The translations under genes were made by a program, and so were the position numbers. 64,000 nt of DNA from Peterkaempfera bronchialis. GTDB taxonomy: Bacteria; Actinomycetota; Actinomycetes; Streptomycetales; Streptomycetaceae. Position 1 is the stretch's first letter, and each line of letters begins with the position of its first letter. The notes beneath the pieces were generated by a model. That model ran no database searches, was not told the origin of the DNA, and saw nothing but the letters and a program-made list of their open reading frames with translations. The stretch covers positions 1,116,001-1,180,000 of the forward strand of contig NZ_CP031264.1 in assembly GCF_003258605.2 (NCBI RefSeq). Reading direction: 5' to 3'. Below are positions 41,318-49,744 of this stretch, piece after piece.

Positions 41318-41740
41318 GTGAAAACGCTGCTGCGCCGCTCCGCCGAGCCACCCGAGCCCGTGTACCAGGACGGGCTGCTCCAGGTCGTCCGAACCGGCCA
41401 CGCCGGCCGACTGGCGCTCAGAGGGGATGTGGACGCCTCCAACGTCAACCGGCTGGCCGGGGTGCTCTCGGCGGAGGCCCGCCGCCCGGCCGACCCGCAG
41501 GGCGGGCCGGGGAGCCTGCATCTGGAGCTGTCGGACCTGGAGTTCATGGATGTCGGGGGGTGCCGGCTGCTGGTGCACACCGCGCTGGCGCTCTTCGGCG
41601 ACGGCGAGCGGCGGCTGGTGCTGCACGGGCTGGCGCCGCATCTGCGCCGGGTGATGCGCGTGGTGGGGTGGGACCGGACCCCCGGGCTGGACATCGTCCT
41701 TGACGGCCCCTACGGGTTTCCGACGCCGTCCGCACACTGA
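41318..41740 (+). CDS. STAS-domain anti-anti-sigma factor
   Basis: A 140-residue protein with a STAS fold: LALRGDVDASNVNRLAGVL, LHLELSDLEFMDVGGCRLLVHT and RRLVLHGLAPHLRRVMRVVGW. The segment DLEFMDVGG has the phosphorylatable-residue position of SpoIIAA-like proteins replaced by Val-Gly, so the usual Ser/Thr switch is not obvious. It may be a partner of a MEDS-type sensor or a sigma-factor antagonist. It diverges from the glucokinase gene. GTG at 41318 has a GGGGG stretch upstream; this start is uncertain. Confidence 0.8.
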   Translation: MKTLLRRSAEPPEPVYQDGLLQVVRTGHAGRLALRGDVDASNVNRLAGVLSAEARRPADPQGGPGSLHLELSDLEFMDVGGCRLLVHTALALFGDGERRLVLHGLAPHLRRVMRVVGWDRTPGLDIVLDGPYGFPTPSAH

Positions 41741-41988
41741 CGTTCAGCAGGTCATCACGTTCCCGTCACAACTGGACGGGGAGTCTGACAGTTCGGACAC
41801 CCACCCTCTGTGTCATCACTTTCATACGGTACTTTCAACGTCCTAGCATCAGCCGCCGGCGAGACCCCTCACACATGCTCGCTCCCGGCCCACCCCGACC
41901 GCCCGTCAGCGCAGTCCGTCAGCGGACGCCCGGATGCTCGACCCGGCCGCCGCAGGGTCGGGCCATCTGCGCGCACCCCGAAAGGCTT

Positions 41989-42822
41989 ATGCCCTCCGTG
42001 ACGACCCCGCCATCGTGGGCTCCGCGCCGGCGCTCCGCCCAAGGGGACATACCCCAGCACCCCCTGCCCGACGGAGCGGACGTCAAACTCGTCAAACCCG
42101 CCCCGGACGACTGGGACGGCGGGGGTGTCGAACAGCCCACCATGGAACTGCGCGCCGCCTCCGTACCGCCCCAGGCCATACCGGCCGAGATCTCCATACC
42201 GCCCCAGGCCATACCGCCGGAGATCTCCATACCGGCCCAGGCATCCGCCCCCGCCGTGGAGGAGGCCGCACCGGGCCCGGTCTTCGTGGACAGCACCGGC
42301 CGCCGAGGCCGCAACTTCCGCCGGGTGGGATGGCTGATCGGCGTGGTCTGCGTGGGGTTCGCCGGGGTGCTTGCCACCGCCGTGATGAGCGCCGGCTCCG
42401 GCGCCCCCGAGCTCGACATCCCCGACCCCGCGCAGCGCGGCCCCGCCGCCGCCCCGCAGAGCCCCTCGGCGGCCGTCCCCGGCAGCGGCACGACCCCGGC
42501 CCCCGGCGGCAGCACCGCGCCCGGCGCGTCCAACGCGCCGTCCCCGGCGGGCGGAACCGGCCCGCAGCGGGAGACCGCGCCCGCCACCCGGACCAGCGCC
42601 GACCACCCCACCGACCCGTCGGCGACGGCATCCCCGCCGACCGGGACCACCGCCACCCCCGCCCGGACCGCCACCGCCCCGGCGACCACCGCCGCCACGG
42701 CCGCACCGCCGCCCCCGCCCGCCACCACCGCGCCGGGCTCCGCGACGGACCCCCACTCCCCCGTGCCCGGCGACCCCGACCCGTCGACGCCCGCCGACCA
42801 CACCCAGCAGGAAGCACCCTGA
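41989..42822 (+). CDS. Membrane-anchored Pro/Thr-rich protein of the surface-glycan locus
   Basis: A 277-residue single-span protein: cytoplasmic N terminus (about 1-105), transmembrane segment VGWLIGVVCVGFAGVLATAV at about 108-127, then an extracellular Pro/Thr/Ala-rich tail of 150 residues. The N-terminal half contains two 11-residue repeats (PPQAIPAEISI, PPQAIPPEISI) from a 33-bp tandem repeat. The stop overlaps the start of the deacetylase/glycosyltransferase gene (TGATG), so it is an operon partner. Position and build recall the accessory gene next to matB, but I cannot verify homology. ATG 41989 has GAAAGG upstream. Confidence 0.7.
   Translation: MPSVTTPPSWAPRRRSAQGDIPQHPLPDGADVKLVKPAPDDWDGGGVEQPTMELRAASVPPQAIPAEISIPPQAIPPEISIPAQASAPAVEEAAPGPVFVDSTGRRGRNFRRVGWLIGVVCVGFAGVLATAVMSAGSGAPELDIPDPAQRGPAAAPQSPSAAVPGSGTTPAPGGSTAPGASNAPSPAGGTGPQRETAPATRTSADHPTDPSATASPPTGTTATPARTATAPATTAATAAPPPPPATTAPGSATDPHSPVPGDPDPSTPADHTQQEAP
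42164..42240 (+). repeat. 33-bp tandem repeat inside the membrane-protein gene
   Basis: The unit TACCGCCCCAGGCCATACCG plus 13 more bases recurs at 42164, 42197 and 42230 (third copy partial), in frame, giving 11-residue protein repeats. The copies differ by one or two bases. Confidence 0.85.
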
Positions 42823-44969
42823 TGTCCCGCCACCAGCGTCTCCGGTCCGCCGCCCGATCGGGCCGCAAGGCCGTCCCCCCGCTGCGCTTTCTGCTCCCCT
42901 CGCTGGTCCTGGCCGCCCTGATGGGCATGCTGATGCTGCGCGGCCTGGTGACCAACGAGGTGTTCCACGACAGCCGGGTCGCCGAGTCGGTGGACAAGAC
43001 CACCGTCCCGCGCCACCTGCTCACCGGCGGCCCCATCGTCGACTCCCGCGACGGCAAGGAGCGCAGCTACCGGCCCGCCGACCACACCATGGCGCTCACC
43101 TTCGACGACGGCCCGGACCCGGACTGGACCCCCAAGGTGCTGGACATCCTGGCCAAGCACGATGCGCACGCGACCTTCTTCGTGACCGGTTCGATGGCCA
43201 CCCGCTACCCGGAGCTGATCCGCCGCATGGTCGCCGAGGGCCACGAGGTCGGCCTGCACACCTTCAACCACCCCGACCTCGCCCTGCACTCCACCACCCG
43301 GCTCTCCTGGGAGCTGGCCCAGACCCAGCTGGCGCTGGCCGGGGCCGCGGGCATCCACAGCTCGCTCTTCCGGCCGCCGTACTCCTCCAAGGCCAGCGCG
43401 CTGGACGACCTGACATGGCCGGTGGTCAAGGAACTGGGCAAGCGCGGCTACATCACCGCCTTCATCGACACCGACACCGACGACTGGAAGCGGCCCGGGG
43501 TCGACGCCATCGTCAAGGCGGCGCTGCCCAAGCACCCCGGCGAGGGCTCCGTCGTCCTGATGCACGACTCCGGCGGCGAGCGGTCGCAGACCGTGGCCGC
43601 GCTGGACCGGCTGATGCCGCTGCTGGAAGCGGAGAAGTACCGCTTCACCACGGTCACCGAGTCGCTGGGCGCCCCCAGCGCGCACACCCAGGTCACCGGG
43701 TTCCCGCTGTGGACCGGCAAGGTGTTCATCTGGTTCGCGTCCGCCTCGGTCGTCCTGATGCCGATCCTGGTGGCGCTGCTGGCGGTGGTCGGCGGCCTGG
43801 TGCTGGCCCGGTTCGCGCTGATGCTGCTGCTCTCCGCGCTGCATGTGCGGCGCACCCGCCGGGCCGGCTTCTCCTGGGGCCCGCCGGTCACCGAACCGGT
43901 CACCGTGCTGGTCCCCGCCTACAACGAGCAGGAGTGCATCGCCAACACGGTGCGCTCACTCGCCGAGAGCGACCACCCCATCGAGGTGATCGTGATCGAC
44001 GACGGGTCCAGCGACGACACCGCCGACATCGTGGAGGCGCTGGCGCTGCCCTGGGTGCGGGTCATCCGGCAGGCCAACGCGGGCAAGGCCGCCGCGCTCA
44101 ACACCGGCCTGGCGCACGCCTCCCACGACCTGGTCGTGATGATGGACGGCGACACCGTCTTCGAGCCGTCCACCGTGCGCGAACTGGTGCAGCCCTTCGG
44201 CGACCCCGGTGTGGGCGCCGTCGCCGGCAACGCCAAGGTCGGCAACCGGGACACCCTGATCGGCGCCTGGCAGCACATCGAATATGTGATGGGGTTCAAC
44301 CTCGACCGGCGGATGTACGACGTCCTCGGCTGCATGCCCACCATCCCCGGCGCGGTCGGCGCCTTCCGCCGCTCGGCGCTGGTCGAGGCGGGCGGCATGA
44401 GCGACGACACCCTCGCCGAGGACACCGATGTCACCATGGCCCTGCACCGGGCCGGCTGGCGGGTGGTGTACGCGGAGCGCGCCCGCGCCTGGACCGAGGC
44501 GCCGCAGTCCATGGACCAGCTCTGGTCGCAGCGGTACCGCTGGAGCTACGGCACCATGCAGGCGATGTGGAAGCACCGGCACGCGCTGCTGGAGCGCGGC
44601 CGGGCGGGCCGGTTCGGCCGGATCGGGCTGCCCCTGGTGGCGGTCTTCATGGTGGTCGCGCCGCTGCTGGCTCCGCTGATCGACGTCTTCCTGGTGTACG
44701 GGCTGCTCTTTGTCGACCTGGGCAAGACGCTGCTGGCCTGGCTGGCCGTGCTGGCCGTGCAGGCGGTCTGCGCCGGGTACGCCTTCCGGCTGGACCGGGA
44801 GAAGCCCTGGCATCTGATCAGCCTGCCGATGCAGCAGATCGTCTACCGGCAGCTGATGTACCTGGTGCTGCTCCAGTCCTGGATCACCGCGCTGACCGGC
44901 GGCCGGCTGCGCTGGCAGAAGCTGCGCCGCACCGGCGAGGTCGAGGCCGCCCCCGTCGTCGCGGCCTGA
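42822..44969 (+). CDS. Bifunctional polysaccharide deacetylase/GT2 glycan synthase (MatB-like)
   Basis: A 715-residue membrane protein. A signal-anchor helix (about 22-42) precedes an extracellular NodB-type deacetylase: TFDDGP at 93-98, HTFNHP at 146-151, FRPPY, and LMHDSG. A helix near 300-330 leads to a cytoplasmic GT2 domain with PAYNEQE, IDDGSSDDT, DGDT, AEDTD and QRYRW, followed by several helices. This architecture makes and partially deacetylates a beta-1,6-GlcNAc polymer (PNAG-like) in Streptomyces MatB, which drives hyphal aggregation; I infer the same role. The stop of the previous gene overlaps its ATG. Confidence 0.88.
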   Translation: MSRHQRLRSAARSGRKAVPPLRFLLPSLVLAALMGMLMLRGLVTNEVFHDSRVAESVDKTTVPRHLLTGGPIVDSRDGKERSYRPADHTMALTFDDGPDPDWTPKVLDILAKHDAHATFFVTGSMATRYPELIRRMVAEGHEVGLHTFNHPDLALHSTTRLSWELAQTQLALAGAAGIHSSLFRPPYSSKASALDDLTWPVVKELGKRGYITAFIDTDTDDWKRPGVDAIVKAALPKHPGEGSVVLMHDSGGERSQTVAALDRLMPLLEAEKYRFTTVTESLGAPSAHTQVTGFPLWTGKVFIWFASASVVLMPILVALLAVVGGLVLARFALMLLLSALHVRRTRRAGFSWGPPVTEPVTVLVPAYNEQECIANTVRSLAESDHPIEVIVIDDGSSDDTADIVEALALPWVRVIRQANAGKAAALNTGLAHASHDLVVMMDGDTVFEPSTVRELVQPFGDPGVGAVAGNAKVGNRDTLIGAWQHIEYVMGFNLDRRMYDVLGCMPTIPGAVGAFRRSALVEAGGMSDDTLAEDTDVTMALHRAGWRVVYAERARAWTEAPQSMDQLWSQRYRWSYGTMQAMWKHRHALLERGRAGRFGRIGLPLVAVFMVVAPLLAPLIDVFLVYGLLFVDLGKTLLAWLAVLAVQAVCAGYAFRLDREKPWHLISLPMQQIVYRQLMYLVLLQSWITALTGGRLRWQKLRRTGEVEAAPVVAA

Positions 44970-45006
44970 CGCCGCCCTGTCGCTTCCGCCCCGAAAGGCA
45001 TCCCCC

Positions 45007-46197
45007 ATGACCATGCCGGCAACGGCTCCCGCCCCGGCTGCGGCGGTCGCGTCCGCGTCCGGAGCCGCCAGGCCCTCCGGGCGCGACCGCTACCTGGACC
45101 TGCTGCGCGCGCTGGCACTGGTCCGTGTGGTGGCGTACCACGAGTTCGGCTGGGCCTGGCTGACGGTGGCCTTCCCGTCGATGGGCGTGATGTTCGCCCT
45201 CGCCGGGTCGCTGATGGCGCGCTCGCTGGAGCGGCCCGCGCTCAAGGTGATCCGCAGCCGGCTGCGGCGGCTGCTGCCGCCGCTCTGGGTCTTCGGCGCC
45301 CTGGTGGTCGCCGGCATGGTCGCCCAGGGCTGGGGGCCGGGCGGCAGCCCGGACGTCGGCCGCTGGTGGGCGAAGGCCGCCTTCTGGGTGGTGCCGCTGA
45401 GCGACCCGCCGTACTCGCCGGAGCTGCCCGGGATCAAGGGCGTACTGGAGAGCAGCTGGGCCGACCAGGTCGCGGTGCCGCTCTGGTACCTGCGCGCCTA
45501 CCTGTGGTTCGTACTGCTCTCGCCGCTGCTGCTGAAGGCGTTCCGCCGGCTGCCGTGGCCGACGCTGCTGGCCCCGCTGGGCCTGGTCCTGCTGCTGGGC
45601 ACCGGGGTGGTGGACGTCCCGGGCCGAGCCGGGGACGCGCTGCTGGACTTCGCCATCTTCGGCTCCTGCTGGCTGCTGGGGTTCGCCCACCACGACGGGC
45701 TGCTGACCCGGATTCCGCGCTATGTGGTGCCGTCCATCGCACCCTTCATCCTGCTGGCCGGGCTGTGGTGGGCGCTGGGGCACCAGGACTCTGAGAGCGG
45801 CTACAACCTGGACGAGATCCCGATCGCCCAGGCGATCTGGTCGTTCGGCTTCGTCCTGCTGCTGCTCCACCTGAGCCCCTCATGGACCAGCTGGCCGCCC
45901 CGGCTGCAACGCTGGAACGGGGTGATCAGCCTGCTCAACGCCCGCGCCATGACCGTCTACCTCTGGCACAACGTGGCCCTGATGGCGGCGATCCCGCTGC
46001 TCGACCCGCTGTGGCAGGTGCCGGTGCTGGAGCAGCACTTCGCCTGGCTGCTGGACAGCGACTGGCTGCCCTTCCTGCTGGTCTGGCCGCTGCTGGCGAT
46101 CTGCATCGTGCTGGTCGGCTGGGTCGAGGACGTGGCCGCCAAGCGCAGGCCCCGGCTCTTCCCCTGGCCGCGCCGGACCGCCTCGCGCGCTCGGTGA
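45007..46197 (+). CDS. Acyltransferase family 3 membrane protein
   Basis: A 396-residue polytopic membrane protein with about 10 helices. RDRYLDLLRALALVRVVAYHEFGWAWLT carries the R-x10-H motif of Acyltransferase_3/NodX proteins, with the His in YHEFG as the likely catalytic residue. These enzymes O-acylate surface glycans. It follows the glycan synthase after 37 bp with GAAAGG upstream, so it probably modifies the polymer (for example O-acetylation or O-succinylation). The donor and site are unknown. Confidence 0.87.
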   Translation: MTMPATAPAPAAAVASASGAARPSGRDRYLDLLRALALVRVVAYHEFGWAWLTVAFPSMGVMFALAGSLMARSLERPALKVIRSRLRRLLPPLWVFGALVVAGMVAQGWGPGGSPDVGRWWAKAAFWVVPLSDPPYSPELPGIKGVLESSWADQVAVPLWYLRAYLWFVLLSPLLLKAFRRLPWPTLLAPLGLVLLLGTGVVDVPGRAGDALLDFAIFGSCWLLGFAHHDGLLTRIPRYVVPSIAPFILLAGLWWALGHQDSESGYNLDEIPIAQAIWSFGFVLLLLHLSPSWTSWPPRLQRWNGVISLLNARAMTVYLWHNVALMAAIPLLDPLWQVPVLEQHFAWLLDSDWLPFLLVWPLLAICIVLVGWVEDVAAKRRPRLFPWPRRTASRAR

Positions 46198-46222
46198 CGG
46201 CGTTCTGCGGGCCGTCGCCGGT

Positions 46223-46495
46223 CTACTGCTCAAGCTGCGGTGTACCGAGGCCCGGGCCGGTGATGTAGCGCCTGCGCCGGTCGGAGAACCGGGTCACGTC
46301 GGTGCTGTCGACAAACTGGTCGATCGCCCCGACGGGCGGAAGCCCCCGCAGCCGGGGGTCGTTGATCGTGGCCGTCAGGGCACCGGTGAAGCGGTTGCCG
46401 TCCATGACAAGGAACGGCCGGGTGTGGAAGCAGCGTGGCTCCGTCTCCAACGGTTCGGTCAGGCCCAGGTCGTTGTGCGTACCCGCTCCCAGCAC
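46223..46495 (-). pseudogene. C-terminal fragment of a DUF4037 nucleotidyltransferase-like protein
   Basis: The minus strand encodes LGAGTHNDLGLTEP, PRCFHTRPFLVMDGNRFTGALT, INDPRLRGLPPVGAIDQFVDSTDV and RRRYITG. The GAIDQFVDSTDV segment matches the DUF4037 C terminus as I remember it. The N-terminal nucleotidyltransferase part is absent because the frame runs into the end of the PucR gene. A GTG at 46495 could start a short protein, but it is more likely a relic. The rest of 46198-46511 holds nothing else. Confidence 0.5.
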
Positions 46496-46511
46496 GTCGG
46501 GTGCCGTCGCC

Positions 46512-48086
46512 TCAGGAGAGTTCCAGGGCCAGGTAGAAGTCGACCCGGTCGGCCAGGCGGGAGAGGTCGCGGCCGGTCAGCTCCTCGATCCGGCCGATCC
46601 GGTAGCGCAGGGTGTTGACGTGGACGTGCAGGGCGGCGGCGCAGCGCGTCCAGGAGCCGTCGGCGTGCAGGAATGCCTCCAGGGTGCGGACCAGGTCCGC
46701 CTGGTGTGCCAGGTCGTAGCGGACCACCGGGTCCAGCAGCCTGCTGCGGAAGGCCCGGCGGACCTCGTCGGGGACGGCGGCCAGCAGCAGTACATGGGAG
46801 GCCAGCTCCTCGGGGCCGGCGACGCAGATCCGGCCGGTCCGGGCGGCGGCGATCCGGCGGGCGTGGCGGGCCTCCTCCCAGGCGCCGCGCAGGGCGTCCG
46901 GCTGCGCGGCGGGGGCGGAGACGCCGACGGTGATCCGGCCCTGCGCGCCCAGCCCGGCCTCCAGCGGGCCCAGCAGTGCCCGCAGCGTCCCGGCGGGGTC
47001 GCCGTCCTGCGGTGCGGGCAGCACCGCCACGGCCGCCGGACCGGCCCCGGCGACCAGGGCCTGGTCCGCGAGGCCGGTCAGCGCCTCCTCCAGGGCGGCC
47101 CGCAGCGCGCCGTCGGGCAGGCCGGTGCTCTCGGCGGCGAGTACCAGCCAGGCGGCGGGCGGGCGCTGCGGTCCGGGGCCGGACATCGCCTCGGCGGCGT
47201 ACAGGGCGCGGGCGACCTCCGCCGATCCGGCGTCCCGGCGCAGCAGGGCGGCGAGTTCGCCGGCCAGTCGGCGGCGCAGGGCGCGGCCCTGGTCGCGGCG
47301 GGTGCGTTCGGCGGCGACCAGCCGGGCGAGGCTGTCGGCGAGTTGGCGGCGCTTGCCGGTCCACTCGGTGACGTCGCCGGCGACGGCCAGCAGCCAGTCG
47401 GCGAGCGGGGTCTCGGCGGCCGGGTCGGCGGGGGCGGGCAGCAGGGAGTACGGGCGGCCGTGCAGCCGGGCGTGGTGCGGCGGGGCGCTGCGGCGGCGGC
47501 CGGCGGTGAGGTGGGTGCGCACCAGCCGTTCGCGGTCGGCGGGCGGCAGCCGGTCGGCGGGTCCGGCGACCACCCGGCCGGTGGGGGTGAGGACCCAGCA
47601 GTCCAGGTCGAGGTCGCCGCCGAGCAGGTCCAGTACGGCGTCCAGGCCGCTGCCGCCGGTGGCGGAGACCAGCAGCCGGTGGCGTTCCACCAGGGCGGCG
47701 AGGTCGGCGGCGCGGTCGGCGGAGACCTGCCGGCCGACGTACTCGGCGACCGCCGCGAAGGCGGTGTCCTCGGGGACGGCGAAGAGCGGCATCCGGTGGC
47801 GGCGGCAGGCCGCGACCAGGTCCTGCGGGACCGGGCCGACCTCGGCCTCGCCTGCGGCGAGGGCGACGGCCCCGGCGGCGGCGATCACCCGGACGAACCG
47901 TTCGGAGTCCTCCGGGGCCGCGCGCCAGAGCATGCCGGTGAGGACCAGTTCACCCCCGTGGAGGTAGCGGCCGGGGTCGTGCAGGTCGGTGGTCATCACC
48001 CCGGTGACCTGCCGGTCCAGCTCCTCCTCGGCGGCGAGCAGCCGCAGCCGGGGGGCTCCGGGGGCCAGCAGGGCGGCGACGCGCAT
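46512..48086 (-). CDS. PucR-family transcriptional regulator
   Basis: A 524-residue regulator of purine catabolism type. The N-terminal PucR sensor domain spans about 1-120 (LDRQVTGVMTTDLHDPGRYL, GGELVLTG), a GGDEF-like/central region follows, and the C-terminal HTH_30 lies at about 470-524 (ALHVHVNTLRYRIGRIEELT). ATG at 48086 has GGAGGAGG upstream. It diverges from the xanthine dehydrogenase genes with 186 bp between, so it probably controls them; PucR responds to purine-pathway intermediates in other bacteria. No clear palindrome stood out in the intergenic DNA. Confidence 0.9.
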   Translation of the reverse strand: MRVAALLAPGAPRLRLLAAEEELDRQVTGVMTTDLHDPGRYLHGGELVLTGMLWRAAPEDSERFVRVIAAAGAVALAAGEAEVGPVPQDLVAACRRHRMPLFAVPEDTAFAAVAEYVGRQVSADRAADLAALVERHRLLVSATGGSGLDAVLDLLGGDLDLDCWVLTPTGRVVAGPADRLPPADRERLVRTHLTAGRRRSAPPHHARLHGRPYSLLPAPADPAAETPLADWLLAVAGDVTEWTGKRRQLADSLARLVAAERTRRDQGRALRRRLAGELAALLRRDAGSAEVARALYAAEAMSGPGPQRPPAAWLVLAAESTGLPDGALRAALEEALTGLADQALVAGAGPAAVAVLPAPQDGDPAGTLRALLGPLEAGLGAQGRITVGVSAPAAQPDALRGAWEEARHARRIAAARTGRICVAGPEELASHVLLLAAVPDEVRRAFRSRLLDPVVRYDLAHQADLVRTLEAFLHADGSWTRCAAALHVHVNTLRYRIGRIEELTGRDLSRLADRVDFYLALELS

Positions 48087-48272
48087 CCGCTGCCTCCTCC
48101 GACAGCCGGGTCCGGGCCGGTCCAGGCCGGGCGGCGGTCCGTTTTGGAGAAAGCTACAGCAGGTCGGGCGGCGCGGCCCTCCGGGGTTCATGCCATCGGT
48201 GACTGCCCGTGAGCGCCCGATTGCGTGTGTACTGGCAGGCAGGGGCATGCCGATGTGCATAGGGAGACCCGG

Positions 48273-49163
48273 ATGGAGTTCCTGCGGCCCGCCACCTGGG
48301 ACGAGGCGCTTGCGCTGAAGGCGGAGCACCCGGCCGCCGTGCCGATCGCCGGCGGTACGGATGTGATGGTCGAGCTGAACTTCGACCGGCGGCGCCCGCC
48401 CGCGCTGCTGGATCTCAACCGGGTCGCGGAGCTGTCCCGCTGGGAGTCGGACGGTGCGGTGGTGCGGCTGGGCGCCTCGGTGCCGTACGCCCGGATCGTG
48501 GCGGAGCTGTCCGGGCCGCTGCCCGGGCTGGCGCTGGCGGCCCGCACCGTGGGGTCGCCGCAGATCCGCAACCGGGGCAGCGTCGGCGGCAACCTGGGTG
48601 CGGCCTCCCCGGCGGGCGACGCGCATCCGCCGCTGCTGGCGGCGGGCCGGGGGGTGCGGGTGGAGGCGGCGTCGGTGCGCGGCACCCGGCTGATCCCGAT
48701 CGACGCCTTCTACCTGGGGGTGAAGCGCAATGCGCTGGAGCCGGACGAGCTGGTCCGGGCGGTGCGGATTCCGGTCGCGGACGGCCCGCAGCAGTTCTCC
48801 AAGATCGGTACCCGCAATGCGATGGTGATCGCGGTCTGCGCGTTCGCGCTGGCGCTGCACCCGAGGGACGGCACCGTCGGCACCGGCCTGGGCTCCGCCG
48901 CGCCCACCCCGCGCCGCGCCCCCGAGGCCGAGGAGTACCTGGCCGGGGAGCTGGCCGGGCGCGGCCTGTGGGAGAGCGGCGGCGGGCTGGACGGAGCGGT
49001 GGTGGCGCGGTTCGGCGAGCTGGTCGCGGCGGCGGCGTCGCCCATCGACGACGTACGGGGCAGCGCCGACTACCGGCGGCACGCACTGGCGGTGATGGCC
49101 CGCCGCACCCTCGGCTGGTGCTGGTCCGCGTATGCCGGGCAGCGGGAGGGGAGCGCCGTATGA
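48273..49163 (+). CDS. Xanthine dehydrogenase, FAD-binding subunit
   Basis: FAD subunit passing electrons from the iron-sulfur clusters to the acceptor; 296 residues. The FAD motifs are PIAGGTDVMVELNF (about 32-46) and TVGSPQIRNRGSVGGNLGAASPAGDAHPPLLA (about 90-121). ATG at 48273 has AGGGAG upstream. Its stop overlaps the start of the 2Fe-2S gene (ATGA). It is the first gene of an operon FAD-FeS-Mo-XdhC. It may serve hypoxanthine/xanthine oxidation to urate, consistent with the urate genes at 61-63 kb. Confidence 0.92.
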   Translation: MEFLRPATWDEALALKAEHPAAVPIAGGTDVMVELNFDRRRPPALLDLNRVAELSRWESDGAVVRLGASVPYARIVAELSGPLPGLALAARTVGSPQIRNRGSVGGNLGAASPAGDAHPPLLAAGRGVRVEAASVRGTRLIPIDAFYLGVKRNALEPDELVRAVRIPVADGPQQFSKIGTRNAMVIAVCAFALALHPRDGTVGTGLGSAAPTPRRAPEAEEYLAGELAGRGLWESGGGLDGAVVARFGELVAAAASPIDDVRGSADYRRHALAVMARRTLGWCWSAYAGQREGSAV

Positions 49164-49744
49164 GGGTCACCTTCATGGCCAACGGCCGCCGGGTGGAGGC
49201 CGATGACGTCTGGGAGGGCGAGAGCCTGCTGTATGTGCTGCGGGAGCGGCTGGGGCTGCCGGGCTCCAAGAACGCCTGCGAGCAGGGCGAGTGCGGTTCC
49301 TGCACGGTCTACCTGGACGGGGAGCCGGTCTGCTCCTGCCTGGTGGCGGCCGGTCAGGTGCAGGGCCGGGAGGTGCGCACGGTGGAGGGGCTGGCCGGGC
49401 CGGACGGGCTGGACCCGGTGCAGCAGGCGTTCCTGGACGCGGGCGCGGTGCAGTGCGGTTTCTGCACGCCGGGGCTGCTGGTGCAGACCCACGCCCTGCT
49501 GGAGCGCGACCCGGCGCCGGGCGACGCCGACATCCGCGAGGCGCTGTCGGGCAACCTCTGCCGCTGCACCGGATACCAGAAGATCATGGAGGCGGTGCGG
49601 CTGGCCGCCCTCCGCCGGGCCGAGCGGGGCGAGCGGGGCGGGCAGGCCGAGCAGAGCGGGCAGGCTGAGCGGGGCGGGGTGGCCGAGCGGGGCGGGCGGG
49701 GCGGGCGGGGCGGGCGGGCCGAGCAGAGCGGGGCGGCGGGCTGA
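49160..49744 (+). CDS. Xanthine dehydrogenase, 2Fe-2S subunit with repetitive tail
   Basis: Electron-transfer subunit of 194 residues with two clusters. The plant-ferredoxin-type cluster uses Cys 40, 45, 48 and 60; the second uses Cys 99, 102, 134 and 136 (QCGFCTPG, CRCTGYQ). Residues 153-194 are a low-complexity Gly/Arg/Gln/Glu tail (ERGGQAEQSG type) encoded by an expanded gagcggggcggg repeat, not usual in the family. The start overlaps the FAD gene, and the TGA overlaps the next ATG. Confidence 0.93.
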   Translation: MRVTFMANGRRVEADDVWEGESLLYVLRERLGLPGSKNACEQGECGSCTVYLDGEPVCSCLVAAGQVQGREVRTVEGLAGPDGLDPVQQAFLDAGAVQCGFCTPGLLVQTHALLERDPAPGDADIREALSGNLCRCTGYQKIMEAVRLAALRRAERGERGGQAEQSGQAERGGVAERGGRGGRGGRAEQSGAAG

